Source: Physcomitrium patens
Taxonomy: Eukaryota > Streptophyta > Bryopsida > Funariales > Funariaceae
Assembly (NCBI RefSeq): GCF_000002425.4
Contig: NC_037257.1
Span: 15,786,847 to 15,850,846 of the forward strand
Reading direction: 5' to 3'
DNA: 64,000 nucleotides
Both the position numbers and the translations under genes were made by a program. A model generated the notes under the pieces. That model was not told where the DNA came from and did not search any database. It was given only the letters and a program-made list of their open reading frames with translations. Shown piece by piece: positions 11,337 through 22,469 of the stretch; positions within the stretch are counted from its first letter, which is position 1; each line of letters opens with the position of its first letter.

Positions 11337-12370
11337 ATGATAGAACTTGTTGAAATGAAGATTGTAATGGCACAAATGCAAGAGCAATTGAGGGAGTTAA
11401 TACTTGCAATGCATTAACTCAATTTACCACCACAAGGAGCAATATGATTGGCAGGAAGTGAAGATATAGAAATGGTTGGAGCTGCTTCAACATCTGCACC
11501 AAACCATGTCCTTTCTCCTATGGTGGAATGCCCTTCCAGTATTAGAGAACCAAGAATTTTCTGACCCGAGAAGTTTGATGGCACCAGATCCAAGTTTCAA
11601 GGATTTATCAATCAAGTCTAACTTGTGATTGAACTTCAACCCCAAAGCTATCCAACTCCACGATCGCAAGTTAGATTCATTGGTATGCTTCTTTCAAGTT
11701 CAGCACTATCATGATTTTCATCTTTTCTTGAATGACAAGATCCAATATTGGATAATCTAGAGGCTTTTTTGGTGGAGTTTTGATCCATATATGGAAAACA
11801 TGATGCAATTCGTGTTGCAACTAATAAGATCCATATTTTACGATAAGGCAATCGATTAGTAATGTTGTATGCTTTACAATTTTGACAAATTTTAATTGAT
11901 ATCAAGTGGGATGATGCTGCACTTATTAGCCAATTTCTCTACGGATTATAATATGAGGTAAAAAAAATTAATGCTCAACTTACTTGATCTTCAAACATTG
12001 AGTCAAGCAATTGACTTTGCTGTGAAGTGCGACAATCGCCTTTTTGAATTTTGATCTGAGAACCGTACAAGTAGACCTCAACGTTACTATAATTCAATGG
12101 CAACACCAACACCTCTTCAACACATACATTCGAAAGTAGAGGATATGCAAATTGATGCAGTACATTTCAAACCTCTTACTGAGCAAGAAAAGACTCGTCG
12201 TCGTCAAGAAGGATTATGTTTATATTGAAGAGAACCAAAGCACATTGCTCAACATTGTCCAAAGAAATGATGCAGTTACAAAATGAGGAGTATGGCTGTG
12301 AAAGAAGACAATATGTCGGAAAACAAATTTGTCCAGCTACAATAGTGATCGTGCAGCTAAAACCTTGCAC
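11337..12370 (+). pseudogene. C1 gag (fossil)
   Basis: Capsid-like region with TSAPNHV, an REPRIF...PEKFDGTRSKFQGF stretch typical of Ty3/gypsy gag (EPEKFDGTRSKFRGFINQ), and QALDFA-like QAIDFAVKCDNRL near 12,010. A zinc-knuckle-like CLYW...KHIAQHCPKK lies at about 12,205-12,270. Gag would form the particle shell and bind RNA. Broken in several places. Confidence 0.72.
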
Positions 12371-12379
12371 AATATCTAG

Positions 12380-12715
12380 TAAAGGTCCTATTCTCTCTTC
12401 AGAGCCCTCTCCTTGTTTTACATTAAATGTTATTTTAGGACCTAAATATTACAAAGCCTGTGCCTTATTAGATTCAGGAGCCTCGGCGTGTTTCTTAGAT
12501 GAAGAATTTACTAAAAGATATAGCATATCTTTAGTAAAGAAAACTAAACCTGTTCATGTAGAAGTCATAGATGGTCGTCCATTGTCTTTTGGAGATATTA
12601 TTTACGAAACCCTTCCTATAGAAGTAATAATCAATGGTCATAATAGCTTTATAGTATTTAATATCATTAGATCTTCTTCTAATCCAATCATTTTAGGTTT
12701 ATCATAGTTAGAAAA
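12380..12715 (+). pseudogene. C1 protease (fossil)
   Basis: Retropepsin-like domain with the active-site block CALLDSGASACFLDEEF at about 12,462-12,512 and a downstream NPIILGLS (family P-ILG-pattern) at about 12,685-12,707. It is read through a frame of about 160 residues that also carries the gag C-terminus. Confidence 0.78.
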
Positions 12716-13009
12716 ATACAACACTCAAATAGATTGGATTTCTCAAACTCTTACTTTCTCTAAAAATATAACTAACAGTATAGTTAATCAAGTAGAGAGT
12801 CATAAGTTCAGTTCAATTAAACTTGTATTTATAGGTGTAGAAGCTTTCTTGCATGTGGCTATGAAAGAATCACCATATATTATTTATGCTACACTTATTT
12901 CTATTAGTGGAAAGACTTCAAGTGGCATTCCAAGCCAATATCAAGAATTTTAAGATGTATTTGAAAAAAAAAATGTGGATACACTCCCAGAACATCGTCC
13001 CTATGATTG

Positions 13010-14200
13010 CTCAATTGACCTTTAAGAAGGAGTACAACCGCCATTTGGATCAATCTACAGTTTATCACAAAATGAGCTGACTGAACTCAAGAAGTATATT
13101 GAAGAAAATCTAGCCAAGAATTTCATACGCCATTTTAAATCTACGACAGGAGCTCCAATTCTATTTGTAAAGAAAAAAGATGGATCATTACGGATGTATG
13201 TTGATTATTGAGGACTCAACAAGATTACCATCAAGAACAAGTATCTACTACCTTTAATATCTGGACTTCTTGATCAGCTGAATCAAGCTAAGATCTATAT
13301 AAAAATAGATCTCTAGAGAGCATACAATCTAGTACGCATCAAAGAAAGAGATGAATGGAAGACTACATTTCAAACTAGGTATGGACATTTTGAATACAAC
13401 GTCATATCTTTTGGGCTTACAAATACACTAGCAGCTTTTCAACATCTAATCAATGATGTTTTTTGAGAATTTTTGGATGATTTTGTGATCTGTTATCTAA
13501 ACAACATCTTGATTTATTCTAAGAATCTAGAAGAACATGAACTTCATGTTCGTCATGTGTTACAAAAATTAAGAGATGCAAGACTCTATGCCAAGATAAA
13601 AAAGTGTGTATACTTCACTATTCAAGTTGATTTCTTAGGTTATATCATTTCAAATGATGGACTTATGATGGATCCTAAGAAAGTTCAAACTATTATAGAT
13701 TGGAAGATCCCAAAAATGGTAAGAGATGTCCAATGCTTTTTGGGATTTTCCAACTACTATTGGATCTTCATCAAAGACTTCTCTCAAGTTACCGCTCCAC
13801 TTACATGTTTGACTTGTAAAGATAAACTCCAATGGAATCAAGAAGCGAAAGTTGCTTTTGAATCTTTGAAGACAACATTTGTTTCTGCACCAATCTTGTA
13901 TCGTGTTGATTTTTCCAAAGCATTTTTTATCGAAACAAATGCATCAGACTTTGTTCTAGCTATTGTTTTGTCACAAATGAGAGCAGATGACAAACTTCAT
14001 CCAATAGCCTTTTATTCAAGAAAATTCTCAGCAATAGAAATCAATTATGAGATCCATGACAAAGAACTTCTTGTAATTATGGATTCTTTTCAAGAATGGC
14101 GTCATTATTTAGAAGGCGCTCCAGTCCAATCACTGTGTATACAAATCATAACAACCTCGAATATTTTATATCAACATGCATATTAAATCATCGTCAAGCT
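13010..14200 (+). pseudogene. C1 reverse transcriptase and RNase H (fossil)
   Basis: Order of blocks: [65 protein letters not shown] (the palm block), FLGYIISNDGLMMDPKKV, FLGFSNYYWIFIKDFS, then the RNase H connection FESLKTTFVSAPIL and the RNase H domain with AIVLSQ, HPIAFYSRKFSAIEINYEIH and DKELLVIM. This is the standard Ty3/gypsy RT-RH arrangement; the longest uninterrupted frame is 13,473-14,186. Broken copy. Confidence 0.85.
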
Positions 14201-14389
14201 CGTTGGTACATGTCTTTATAAAGATTCGAGTTTATCATCACTTATCGACTAAGAAAACAACAAGCTTTGTCCAATGCCTTATTTAGACGTTCTTATCTTA
14301 CACCAAAAGAAGGAGATGCAGCTTTTGAGCAACAAAGAACAATTCTCTTGAAGCTGGAGCAATTTCATCTTTGAGCAATAAAATCAACA

Positions 14390-15574
14390 TTGATTGTTGA
14401 TTTAACTTTTCTTAAGCAAGTCCAGTTAAGTATGTATTCAGACCCTCTTGTTCATGATATCAAGAATATTTCTTCTAAATCTCATGATCCCTCTAAATTC
14501 GAGTTCAAGAATAACCTACTCTATTTCGAAGGACGCCTATATTTTCTAGAAGGAAAAGCATGTTTATGTATTTTTTAGCTCGTCACGACTTTCCAGCAGC
14601 AGGACATTTTGAATACAATAAGACTTTGGAGCTGATATCTAAGGATTTTTGGTGGCCTCAAATGTGGAAGGCACTCAAAGATTTTGTACAATCATGTGAT
14701 GTTTGCTCAAGATCAAAAAATCCTCATCATCGACCTTTTGGACTGCTTCAGCCATTATCCATTCTAGAACAACCATGGTCTTCTATTTCTATGGACTTCA
14801 TCACAGATCTTTCAATCTCAAGTTCTTATGACTCTATATTCGTGATAGTAGATCGTTTTACTAAGATGGCACATTTTGTACCAAATACAAAATCTATCAC
14901 AGGTGAAGAAACAGCTAAGCTCTTTCTTAACAATATCTATCGCTATCATGGATTACCCAAGGATATTATATCAGATAGAAAAACTGAATTTGTATCAAGA
15001 TTTTGGCGGACTCTTTTCAAGATTTTAAAAGTGGATATAAAACTATCTTCGGCATTCCATCCTCAAATTGATGGACAAACGGAGCGTGTTAATCAATTTT
15101 TGGAGTAATATTTAAGATGTAACATTAACTACCAACAAGATGATTGGACAACTCTTTTGCCATTGGTAGAGTTTGCCTACAATAATATGATGCATTCTTC
15201 TATAAAACAAACACCTTTCTTTGTTAATTATGGTTATCATCCAAGACTTGATACTTTTGACTTTTCAAAAGTTGATAATCCTACGAGAAAGATTTGGTGA
15301 TTCATTTATCAGAGCTACATGCAACGATGAAGGCGCAGTTAAAAGAAGCTCAAGAACAACAAAAGGTCAATGCGGATGTCTATCGAAAAGAACAACCACC
15401 ATTCTTCTTGGGTGAGAAGGTATGGCTACTTCGTCGCACTATCAAGATCACTCGTCTTTGTGTCAAGTTGGACTATCAAAGGCTTGGACTATTTTCTATT
15501 TCTATAAAAATCAATCCAGTTGCATATCGTTTACATCTACCGGGGTCAATGAAAATCCATCTAGTATTCCTTGT
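14390..15574 (+). pseudogene. C1 integrase (fossil)
   Basis: Zinc-binding HHCC part with RHDFPAAGHF and SCDVCSRSK (about 14,580-14,720), catalytic core with SMDFITDL (about 14,790), DIISDRKTEF (about 14,965) and DGQTERVNQ (about 15,070). The C-terminal GPY/F-like part contains GEKVWLLRRTIK and RLGLFSI. The following SMKIHLVF stretch (about 15,547) is where the A2 LTR interrupts it. The core inserts element cDNA into the genome. Broken copy. Confidence 0.85.
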
Positions 15575-15869
15575 TGTCGTAATACGTGAAGTCTTGCTTG
15601 AGAATGCTCTGGGCACCTTGCTATGGAAGAAAGAATGGAAATTGCAATAACAAAATCTTAATTCTAATAGAATACTAACAATGCTCTAATTAGACCATAA
15701 TAATGCTAAGCAAGCTTAATCAAATTCAAAAAAACCTCAAAGAAATTTCAAAAAAATAATAAAAATTCTTAAAGAAATATTAGAAGGATCACAAATATCA
15801 CTCAAATATATCTCAATTCAATCTTAATTTAATTCTAATTAAAATCCTATTGAACTTCATTAAAACTTT

Positions 15870-16265
15870 AGGCCAAAACTAATTGAATCTTAAATCCTAA
15901 TAAAATCCTAAAACTTAAATCAAATCCTAAACAAACCTTAAACCAAATCCCAACCAAATCCTAAATCAAATCCTAACCAAATCCTAAAGCAAATACTAAA
16001 CCCTAAATAAAATCCTAAATAAATCCTAAAATAAACCTTAATCTAAATCCTAATCAAATCCTAAATCAAATCCTAAACTCTAAATAAAATCTTAACTAAA
16101 TCCTAAACCAAATCCTAATCCAAATCCTAAATCCTAAACCAAACCCTAAATCCTAAAACAAACCCTAATCAAATCCTAATCCTAAACTAAATCCTAATCC
16201 AAATCCTAATCAATCCTTAAACCAAATCCTAACTAAATCCTAACCAGTCCCTAAACCAATTCCTA
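15870..16265. repeat. AAATCCTAA / CCCTAAA-like array
   Basis: About 400 bases of imperfect repeats, best unit AAATCCTAA(C), including occasional perfect plant-telomere units CCCTAAA (at 16,001-16,007 and 16,144-16,150). It lies inside the A2 LTR and is shared at the same place with other A2 copies, so it is part of the LTR and not a chromosome end. Confidence 0.8.
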
Positions 16266-16824
16266 GTAATTCCTACAACAGATTTAAACCTCAATAACTA
16301 ATTAATAACTGTTGATCTTAACTCAATTTTTTTATACTTCTTAAAAACTAAGTTTAAAACAAGCACAAAAAAATTGAAAGGGATCGGAGTTACCAAATTG
16401 ACGATATCTTCAAAAATGTGCTCGGGTAATGGTCGACCTCCTTCTCCAATCTTGATGCCAATTTTCCAAAGCCAATATCTCTCCTTTACACCGTTCGATT
16501 CATCTCAAAATTCTCATACACATAGAAAAATAAGTCTAATATCCTCTCACATAAGTTTTACTTCAATTCAACTAGTAGATTGTACAAAATCTTAAAAAAC
16601 CCTATTGGACCTAAAATTCTACTTTTTGAGACCTTGATCCACTTAAACCTCAATATCCCTAAATTCAACCGTTAGATCGAGCTCAATTTCATGATTTATA
16701 TTAAACACAACTATAACCATAAACCCACAAAATTCCACCCATAGATCTACTACAAAACTCTTGAAATCACCCAAAACATAAACTCTATTTTATTTCATAA
16801 AATCCAAATCATCCGAAACAAACC

Positions 16825-16925
16825 TTGACTTTGCAAAGCTATTACAAAGTCAATACAAATCCAAATCATCCGAAACAAACCTTGACTTTGCAAAGCTATT
16901 ACAAAGTCAATACAAATCCAAATCA
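16825..16925. repeat. Perfect direct duplication of about 55 bp
   Basis: The stretch starting AAATCATCCGAAACAAACC and ending TCAATACAAATCC occurs twice back to back (about 16,806-16,860 and 16,861-16,920), a recent tandem duplication inside the A2 LTR. Confidence 0.85.
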
Positions 16926-17384
16926 ACCAAAATCAACACCCATAAAAACCCTCTTCAATCTTCTATCAAACCCCACTCTCCAATCTGCCAAAAAATCCTT
17001 GAGTCGCCGTCAGAGTGCAGTTTTGTGCCTTGGGGTCTGATTTCGACCCAGGTTCATAACCGGTCCACTTCGAGTATCAACTTTTGTCTTCGTGAGGTAA
17101 TTTTTACTAATTTGAATTCTTAACTCCTCCCTACATATGCCTATATCTTTTATTTTTCTAATCTACCTTATTTTGCCTTATTTATAGCCTTACAAAGTAA
17201 ATAGAAGCATAATTGGTAAATAGGCAGCATTAGCACCTTTAATTTTTCTACCCTTTGACTAATATCTATTTTTCCAAGATAATTTGCTACAATATTTTTG
17301 AAGTGAGATCCTCAAAACATGATATTTTTTTCACCCTTTCACTTGTTATCCATGTTACATCACGACAACGCATCTCTTCTTGAA

Positions 17385-17625
17385 CCATATAAAATAATGG
17401 ACATACCAAGAAGATGATAAGCTCCACCTCCTCCTATAGAAGTGGATAATAATGAAGAATTTGAAGTAGAAGAAGTCTTAGATTCAATGAGGCACCAAAA
17501 TAAATTGGAATATCTTATCCATTGGCATAGATATGATATTAGTGAACGCACATGGGAGTCAATAAAAAATCTTATAAATACAACAAAGGCGGTGGAGGCT
17601 TTTCATCAATGACATCCATCAAAAT
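17385..17625 (+). pseudogene. C1 chromodomain at the end of pol (fossil)
   Basis: The frame reads NNEEFEVEEVLDS, LEYLIHWHRYD and ISERTWESIKNL, then AVEAFHQ. This is the classic chromodomain pattern (EYEVE-IL-.., YLVKWKGY.., TWEP). Chromodomains at the integrase end steer insertion to marked chromatin. It is separated from the integrase only by the A2 LTR, which confirms that the two belong together. Confidence 0.85.
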
Positions 17626-17729
17626 CAAGATGAAAACCTTCTTTATAAAAGAAACAACATCTAGGCAAGATAACATTCTACTTTCAATCCTTGTTTGTAG
17701 CTTCTTTGTAGTTGTGATGCTCAAGAGAT

Positions 17730-18150
17730 GGAAAACCAACAACTAGCGGATTCGACTCAAAAGCCTTCATTTGTTGACGTGCTGGATGAGACATTATGAT
17801 TGTCACAACCTTCAAGATGACGTAATCGAGATGAAGATCTTTAAGAACGACATATTCTTCCTCGAATAGATGGCGAGATACAATGCGTTTGGTATCATGA
17901 TTTGGGAAGGGACTCTCGATGTTTGGTGATTTGGCTAGAGGTAGGAACAACTCCTGATGGTGTTCCAAATGTTCTATTCGAAGGAAGTTATGAAGGCCTC
18001 AACAATGATCAAATAATTGGGTGGTCTTCCCGCCCTGGTATGGGACACTACCGATGGTTGAAAGGCCCTATCAATCATCTTCGAAGAGAATAAAGATTAG
18101 AGTATGTGGCGAATACAATTCGTCCCATTATAGATTTCTTGAACATATGA
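17730..18150 (+). pseudogene. C1 extra frame after the chromodomain (unknown function)
   Basis: A region of roughly 140 codons between the chromodomain and the purine tract. Recognisable stretches are LVIWLEVGTTPDGVP, LFEGSYEGLNNDQIIGW and MGHYRWLKGPINHLRRE. The C2 element has a clear counterpart (60,380-60,745, minus strand) reading VGHYRWLQGPMNHLSREQQ, and the old C copy has a remnant at 6,150-6,540. I recognise no protein family. It could be an accessory protein, or a captured host fragment kept in the lineage. Confidence 0.6.
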
Positions 18151-18176
18151 TGACCGCTCCTCGTGGAACTCGTCCC

Positions 18177-18191
18177 TAGAAGGGGGGATAA
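18177..18191 (+). promoter_or_regulatory. Polypurine tract of C1
   Basis: TAGAAGGGGGGATAA directly precedes the 3' LTR (TGTCATGG). This is the expected plus-strand primer position in LTR elements. Confidence 0.75.
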
Positions 18192-18752
18192 TGTCATGGT
18201 TATACTCATATAAGCTAGTAATTACATATACAAATAGGTGGAAGTAAGTCAAAGTAGATAAAAGTAAGTTAATTCTATAGTATTTAATATGGAAGCTTCT
18301 TAGAAGCTTTATAGATACTACTTTGACTTCATAGGTATCTTTAATTGACTTTTTGGATTAGAAACATGGTCAACAAGTTGGCCATGTGCCACACATGTTG
18401 TTAGCTTGAAGATCAAGCTAACTATGTGGCCCACACATAGAAAAACTTGCCTTGTAAGTCAAAGCATATGTCTTACAAAGTCAACACATATTGGAGGTCC
18501 TATAGAACATTGCCACGTAGCCCCTAGTTAGATAGTATATATAGAGACAAGAGTGAAGCCTTCTTCATTCTTGTCAACTCCTTTCTTGCTTCGAGTCTAG
18601 TTTCAAGGGTCTCTAATTTTCTTGTCTTTTGGCAATAGCCATTTCAGTTTCTCTTTCAATATACATACTTGTTTATTTATATTTTGTTACCTTTCTTTGA
18701 GTAAAGGCTCACTTGTCTGAATTGCTTTTTTTATCGAGTTCTTGTCCTTGAT
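18192..18752 (+). repeat. C1 3' LTR
   Basis: It starts TGTCATGGTTATACTC and matches the 5' LTR at about 95% by hand count over about 545 bases. It ends at TTCTTGTCCTTGATA and carries the same TATA block at 18,536-18,544. After 113 unassigned bases the A element begins. Confidence 0.75.
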
Positions 18753-18865
18753 ACTATGAAACTTTCTTAAAGATTGTTGATTTTCTATAAGTATCTAGAA
18801 GATTTTAAAAAATTTACAAAAGATTTTTGAAGATCCTAAAATGTGATAATTTAGAAAATGTCCAT

Positions 18866-20208
18866 TTTCATGTTGAAACACGAGTATATGGTGAAAATAT
18901 AATGAAAAATAAAATTTTAATTAATTTCTAATTATCTTGATTCAATAATAATTCAAGATATTTAGACATAGTTTTTATAAAATCCTCATAGTTTATTTTC
19001 TTATCTTATTAATTAGTAGGTTAAAGATTGGTTAATAATTTTATCTTCTAGGTTATAGAGACTCTTTTACTTCTTTAAAAAGACCATAAATTATTAAAAT
19101 TAGATTAAAAGAGATAAATAATTAATATGGTTGAAAATAAAATTAAATTAAAGATAAAATTGGGCTAAAAAATCCCTAAAATACATTAGATTGATATCCA
19201 AGGGTTGATTGTTTGTGAAATAGGTTCAAAATCAGACCTCTAGCTACCAAAATGACGGCTTAAGATAAAATAGGGAGATATTAGAAGATCAGTGATTAGG
19301 ATTGAAGAACTAATTTAAAGCTTGTTCTAAAGACATAAGACTTGTATTTACAAGATTTGATTTGATTTTATAATTATTATCCAAGGTCAAGGTTTGTATT
19401 GGAGACTTGGGATTTTTACAATACAATTAGGACTAACACTCTTAACTAGTTCATGAAATTTTTGTCACATATATAATTCAAAATTTGATGGCACTTGGTT
19501 AATTAAGTTTGCTAAGTTAATTTTTTTTTTTAATAATCAAATAGTGTGGTTTAGAGATATCTGGATTTTAGTACAAAAAGACATAAAAAATTGGCAGTTT
19601 GAGATTAGATATGGTTTCTATGATATCTAAAGTTTTACTAATTGGAACACAGTGAAATTTGGAATGAAATTAGAAGACTTGAATATTAAGCTATATACCA
19701 ATTTTGAGTAGAAGTTAATAGTTGTAGAAGGAGAAATCACTACTGGAACATTTGTATAAACTTTTAAGTTGGTGGCTAAGTAACATCAATGTGGTTTTTG
19801 GATATTTTTTTATAATTTGTATATTGGATTGGAGTGAATTCTTCTTAAACACATAAAAGACTTATAGTGGCATTTATATGCAAAGTTTTTCTCAAAGTAG
19901 ACAATTAGATTAGGAGCTATAGCTCACTAAAGCTTGTTGATTAGAATTAGGACTTATAGAAAAAAATCAAAATTACCTAATTATAAAAGTAATGAGGTAA
20001 GTGGAATTTATGTATAGTTGAAATTATTAAGAAGAATTTTTTTGAGCTATTTGTATTAAATTTAAGGACTTTGAATTAAAATTCAAATTACAATCTTCTT
20101 ATAAGAATGAAACATATTAGGATTCTTAGATACTTGTAAAATACAACCTCACCTTTGACAGCCGGATGCATGGTGCATTTCTAAATAAGACAATATGTAA
20201 TACAACAT
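18866..20208 (+). repeat. A(+) 5' LTR, ancestral subtype
   Basis: Starts TTTCATGTTGAAACACGAG (A-family TGTCGTGTTGTAACACGAG) and ends TAATACAACA. It resembles the minus-strand LTR at 51,365-52,579 along its 5' half, and the other A LTRs along its 3' half (for example the GACAGCCGGATGCATGGTGC block near 20,157). It lacks the family-B-derived segment of the younger A LTRs. Confidence 0.78.
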
Positions 20209-20299
20209 AACTAGTAAAACCAACTTGAAAGTTTGGAGTAGAAGGTATTAAATTGTATTTGTGGTTATTTGGAATTGATAGCTTAAGAAATAAAAAAAG

Positions 20300-21636
20300 T
20301 TGAATTTGGAGTTTTTGATGGACCTTTGGATAGAGCTACAAGTAGATCTTGAAGTGGAGCTTCAAGTAGATTTTCTATTATTGAACAAGGTATGTACTTT
20401 GATCCAAATACTAAAAAAATATTTCAAGCATTTATATTATTTATACAAAAACAACAAGGCAATGATTACAAAGAGGCTTTGGCAACTAAAGCTTTACAAG
20501 CGGTGGTTAATAAGATTGACTAATTTGATAGAAGGAATATTTTCAAATATTTAAGATTTTATGTGTAAAAAATGAAGTTGAATTATATTCCTAAGAAGGA
20601 AATGATCCAATTATTTGAGCTTGCTATGGTACTAGAGATAAGAGAGTATGTAAGGTCTATTATTGAGCAATTTGGAAGTTTATGGAAGGTATTTTCACAT
20701 GCATTGAAAGATGAGTATTTTTTGGAGGATATTGATCAAGTTACCAAGAAATCATTCTTATAATGGATTGAACGATCTAACAAGGATTTACAAGCTATAG
20801 AATTATTAAAAAAATTTGAAAGGTAATTTTCTTTATTATCAAAAATAGAAAAATTAACATAAAGATTAAATCATTTCTTCAAACTCTTGATAGAAAATTA
20901 TAAGAGAAGTTAGAGATTCTTCTTGAAGACAAAGAAGAAGATGAAGGGTTGACAAAAAAGTGGATGATTGTTAAAGATGCTATTGGATTGCTTATCAAAA
21001 GAAAAAGAAAAAAGATAGGATTGGTGCTCAAAGAGTGGTACAAGTACCAAAGATTCTAATGCTTACTACTCTGTATCCATTCTCCAATCTTTACTAGTTA
21101 CACCAAAAAAAGAAGATATGGGACTTGAGAACATTGTACATAGGATGGAAGATCTTCAAATCAAACTTGCAGGGCTTGAGGAAAAGACTTCTTCAACAAG
21201 TTCAAAAGCTACTTTTAAACAAAGATATGTGTAAAGATATATTTGGTATGATGATGATTTTTATTCTCAAAAAGATTGTGGTGAATTCAATAAGATGATG
21301 CAATAAAAATTTTTTTATTAAAAAGATGGAAAAGTTGTCTTGAAATATATTAATTTTTTTTTTTAAATCAACTTTGGTAAAGGTTGTATAAAAGCATTGA
21401 TTAAGGATTATTTAGTAATATATAGAATTACAAAAATAAAAGCTGTAGGTTATGGAATTAGGGTGGATAATGATGGCAAATAGAATTTTATTAAAATTTT
21501 TCAACCAAGTGGATTTTGGTCTTTTACTATTTCTACAATACAAAAAGAAAAGATGCCATAAGAAGCTTCATTGAAAATTGCTGCAAAAATTTGTGGTACT
21601 ACAAGCAAGGAAGATTTTGTAGAAGCTTTATCAATA
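20300..21636 (+). pseudogene. A(+) gag (fossil)
   Basis: Related throughout to the gag fragment in the tandem array and to the minus-strand copy. Blocks are EALATKALQAVVNKID (about 20,474), FSHALKDEYFLEDIDQVTKK (about 20,694-20,755) and WIERSNKDLQA (about 20,763). Further on come MEDLQIKLAGLEEKTSSTSS (about 21,148) and a terminal region ending near 21,636, where D has inserted. No zinc-knuckle was seen. Gag would form the particle. Many breaks. Confidence 0.75.
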
Positions 21637-22187
21637 TATAATATAGTATAAATAAGATAATTTTATAGATAGTTAAAATATGGAAGTTTTTAGAATTGAG
21701 GTTAGATTAGTGGATTAGATAGGATCCATTGTAGAATATTTTAAAAAGAATTTAAGGCAATTATTAACATAGGATCTACCATAAAACATTCTAAAAAAGG
21801 CTGAGGATAGTTATCCAAATGAGATCTATCATAGAACCTTCTAGAAAAGAAATTTAAAGTAATTATCTAGGTAGGGCCTATTAGTTAAGAACATTCTAGA
21901 AAATCTAAGGTAATAGGATAAGATACAAATAGGACTAGTTAAGTCTTTTTGAGGCATCTGGTCATGAATGGCTTTAGATTTTTTTTTTTAGTAAAATTTG
22001 GTTCTACATCTTTTTGTTTAAATGTGTTCTATTTTGTTTTTATTTGCTCAATTTGTCTTTCATGTCCTATTTTGTTTAGTTCTGTTCACTTTTATTCTTA
22101 TTTATTTTATCTTATCTTGTAATGAGGCTTTATGTTGTTGTGATTTAGAAAGATCTTGGATTTTTGAGATAAATTAGTCATATTTCA
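21637..22187 (+). repeat. D 5' LTR
   Basis: 551 bp, TATAATATAG...TCATATTTCA. It contains several spaced modules of about 55-60 bp, each with an HSE-like core: GAACCTTCTAGAA near 21,836 and GAACATTCTAGAA near 21,889, with decayed versions near 21,735 and 21,785. A primer-site-like TTGGTGTGAGAGAGG follows the end. Confidence 0.8.
21780..21910. promoter_or_regulatory. Heat-shock-element-like modules in D LTR
   Basis: Two perfect nGAAnnTTCnnGAAn arrangements (GAACCTTCTAGAA and GAACATTCTAGAA) lie about one module apart, with further weaker ones (AACATTCTAAAA). The 3' LTR keeps the module spacing (47,855-48,015) with more diverged cores. Binding by heat-shock factor is inferred from the consensus only. 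Confidence 0.5.
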
Positions 22188-22469
22188 TTGGTGTGAGAGA
22201 GGATGTTAGGCTAACATCAAAAGTAAAGAGTATGTTAATAGTCATCATCTAGTCCATAGTTAATTTTTGTAGTCATATTGGATACTATGTTAAGGCTATC
22301 ATGAGCTATTCTTAAAAAATCAATTAGAAAATAAAAATACATTATAATAGTGGAGTCCAAAGGAAAAATTACAATATAGGAAATATGGTGGAATAATCCT
22401 AGATGGAGGTTCAAATACAATACTTCTTAGGCCAAATAACTACTTTGCAAAGATAAATAGAAGCCTTGA

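Larger units (their letters stand above)
15575..17367 (-). mobile_element. A2-type solo LTR inside C1
   Basis: Both ends carry the A-family LTR terminal inverted repeat: TGTCGTAATACG at 15,575 (the LTR 3' end on the minus strand) and ATCACGACA ending at 17,367 (the LTR 5' end). The first 75 bases match the last 75 of the A LTRs in the tandem array, in reverse. A block near 17,035-17,090 matches the minus-strand A LTR near 52,205-52,250. There is no coding interior. It splits C1 between SMKIHLVF and SLLEPY. Flanking bases do not show a clear target duplication. Confidence 0.78.
10561..18752 (+). mobile_element. C1: Ty3/gypsy chromovirus with both LTRs
   Basis: LTRs of about 560 bp bound gag, protease, reverse transcriptase, RNase H, integrase and a chromodomain in the Ty3/gypsy order, then an extra frame and a purine tract. 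A 1.8-kb A2 solo LTR (15,575-17,367) sits between integrase and chromodomain. By hand count the LTRs differ at about 5% of positions beyond their first few bases, which at the usual plant rate of 1.3e-8 per site per year suggests about 2 million years; this is rough. The element is broken, with many breaks across gag and pol. The exact LTR 3' boundary and target duplication are uncertain. Confidence 0.85.

Noticed and set aside
15870-16265. Genuine telomere or chromosome end
   Set aside because: The repeats are mostly AAATCCTAA, irregular, internal to an LTR and flanked by C1 sequence on both sides.
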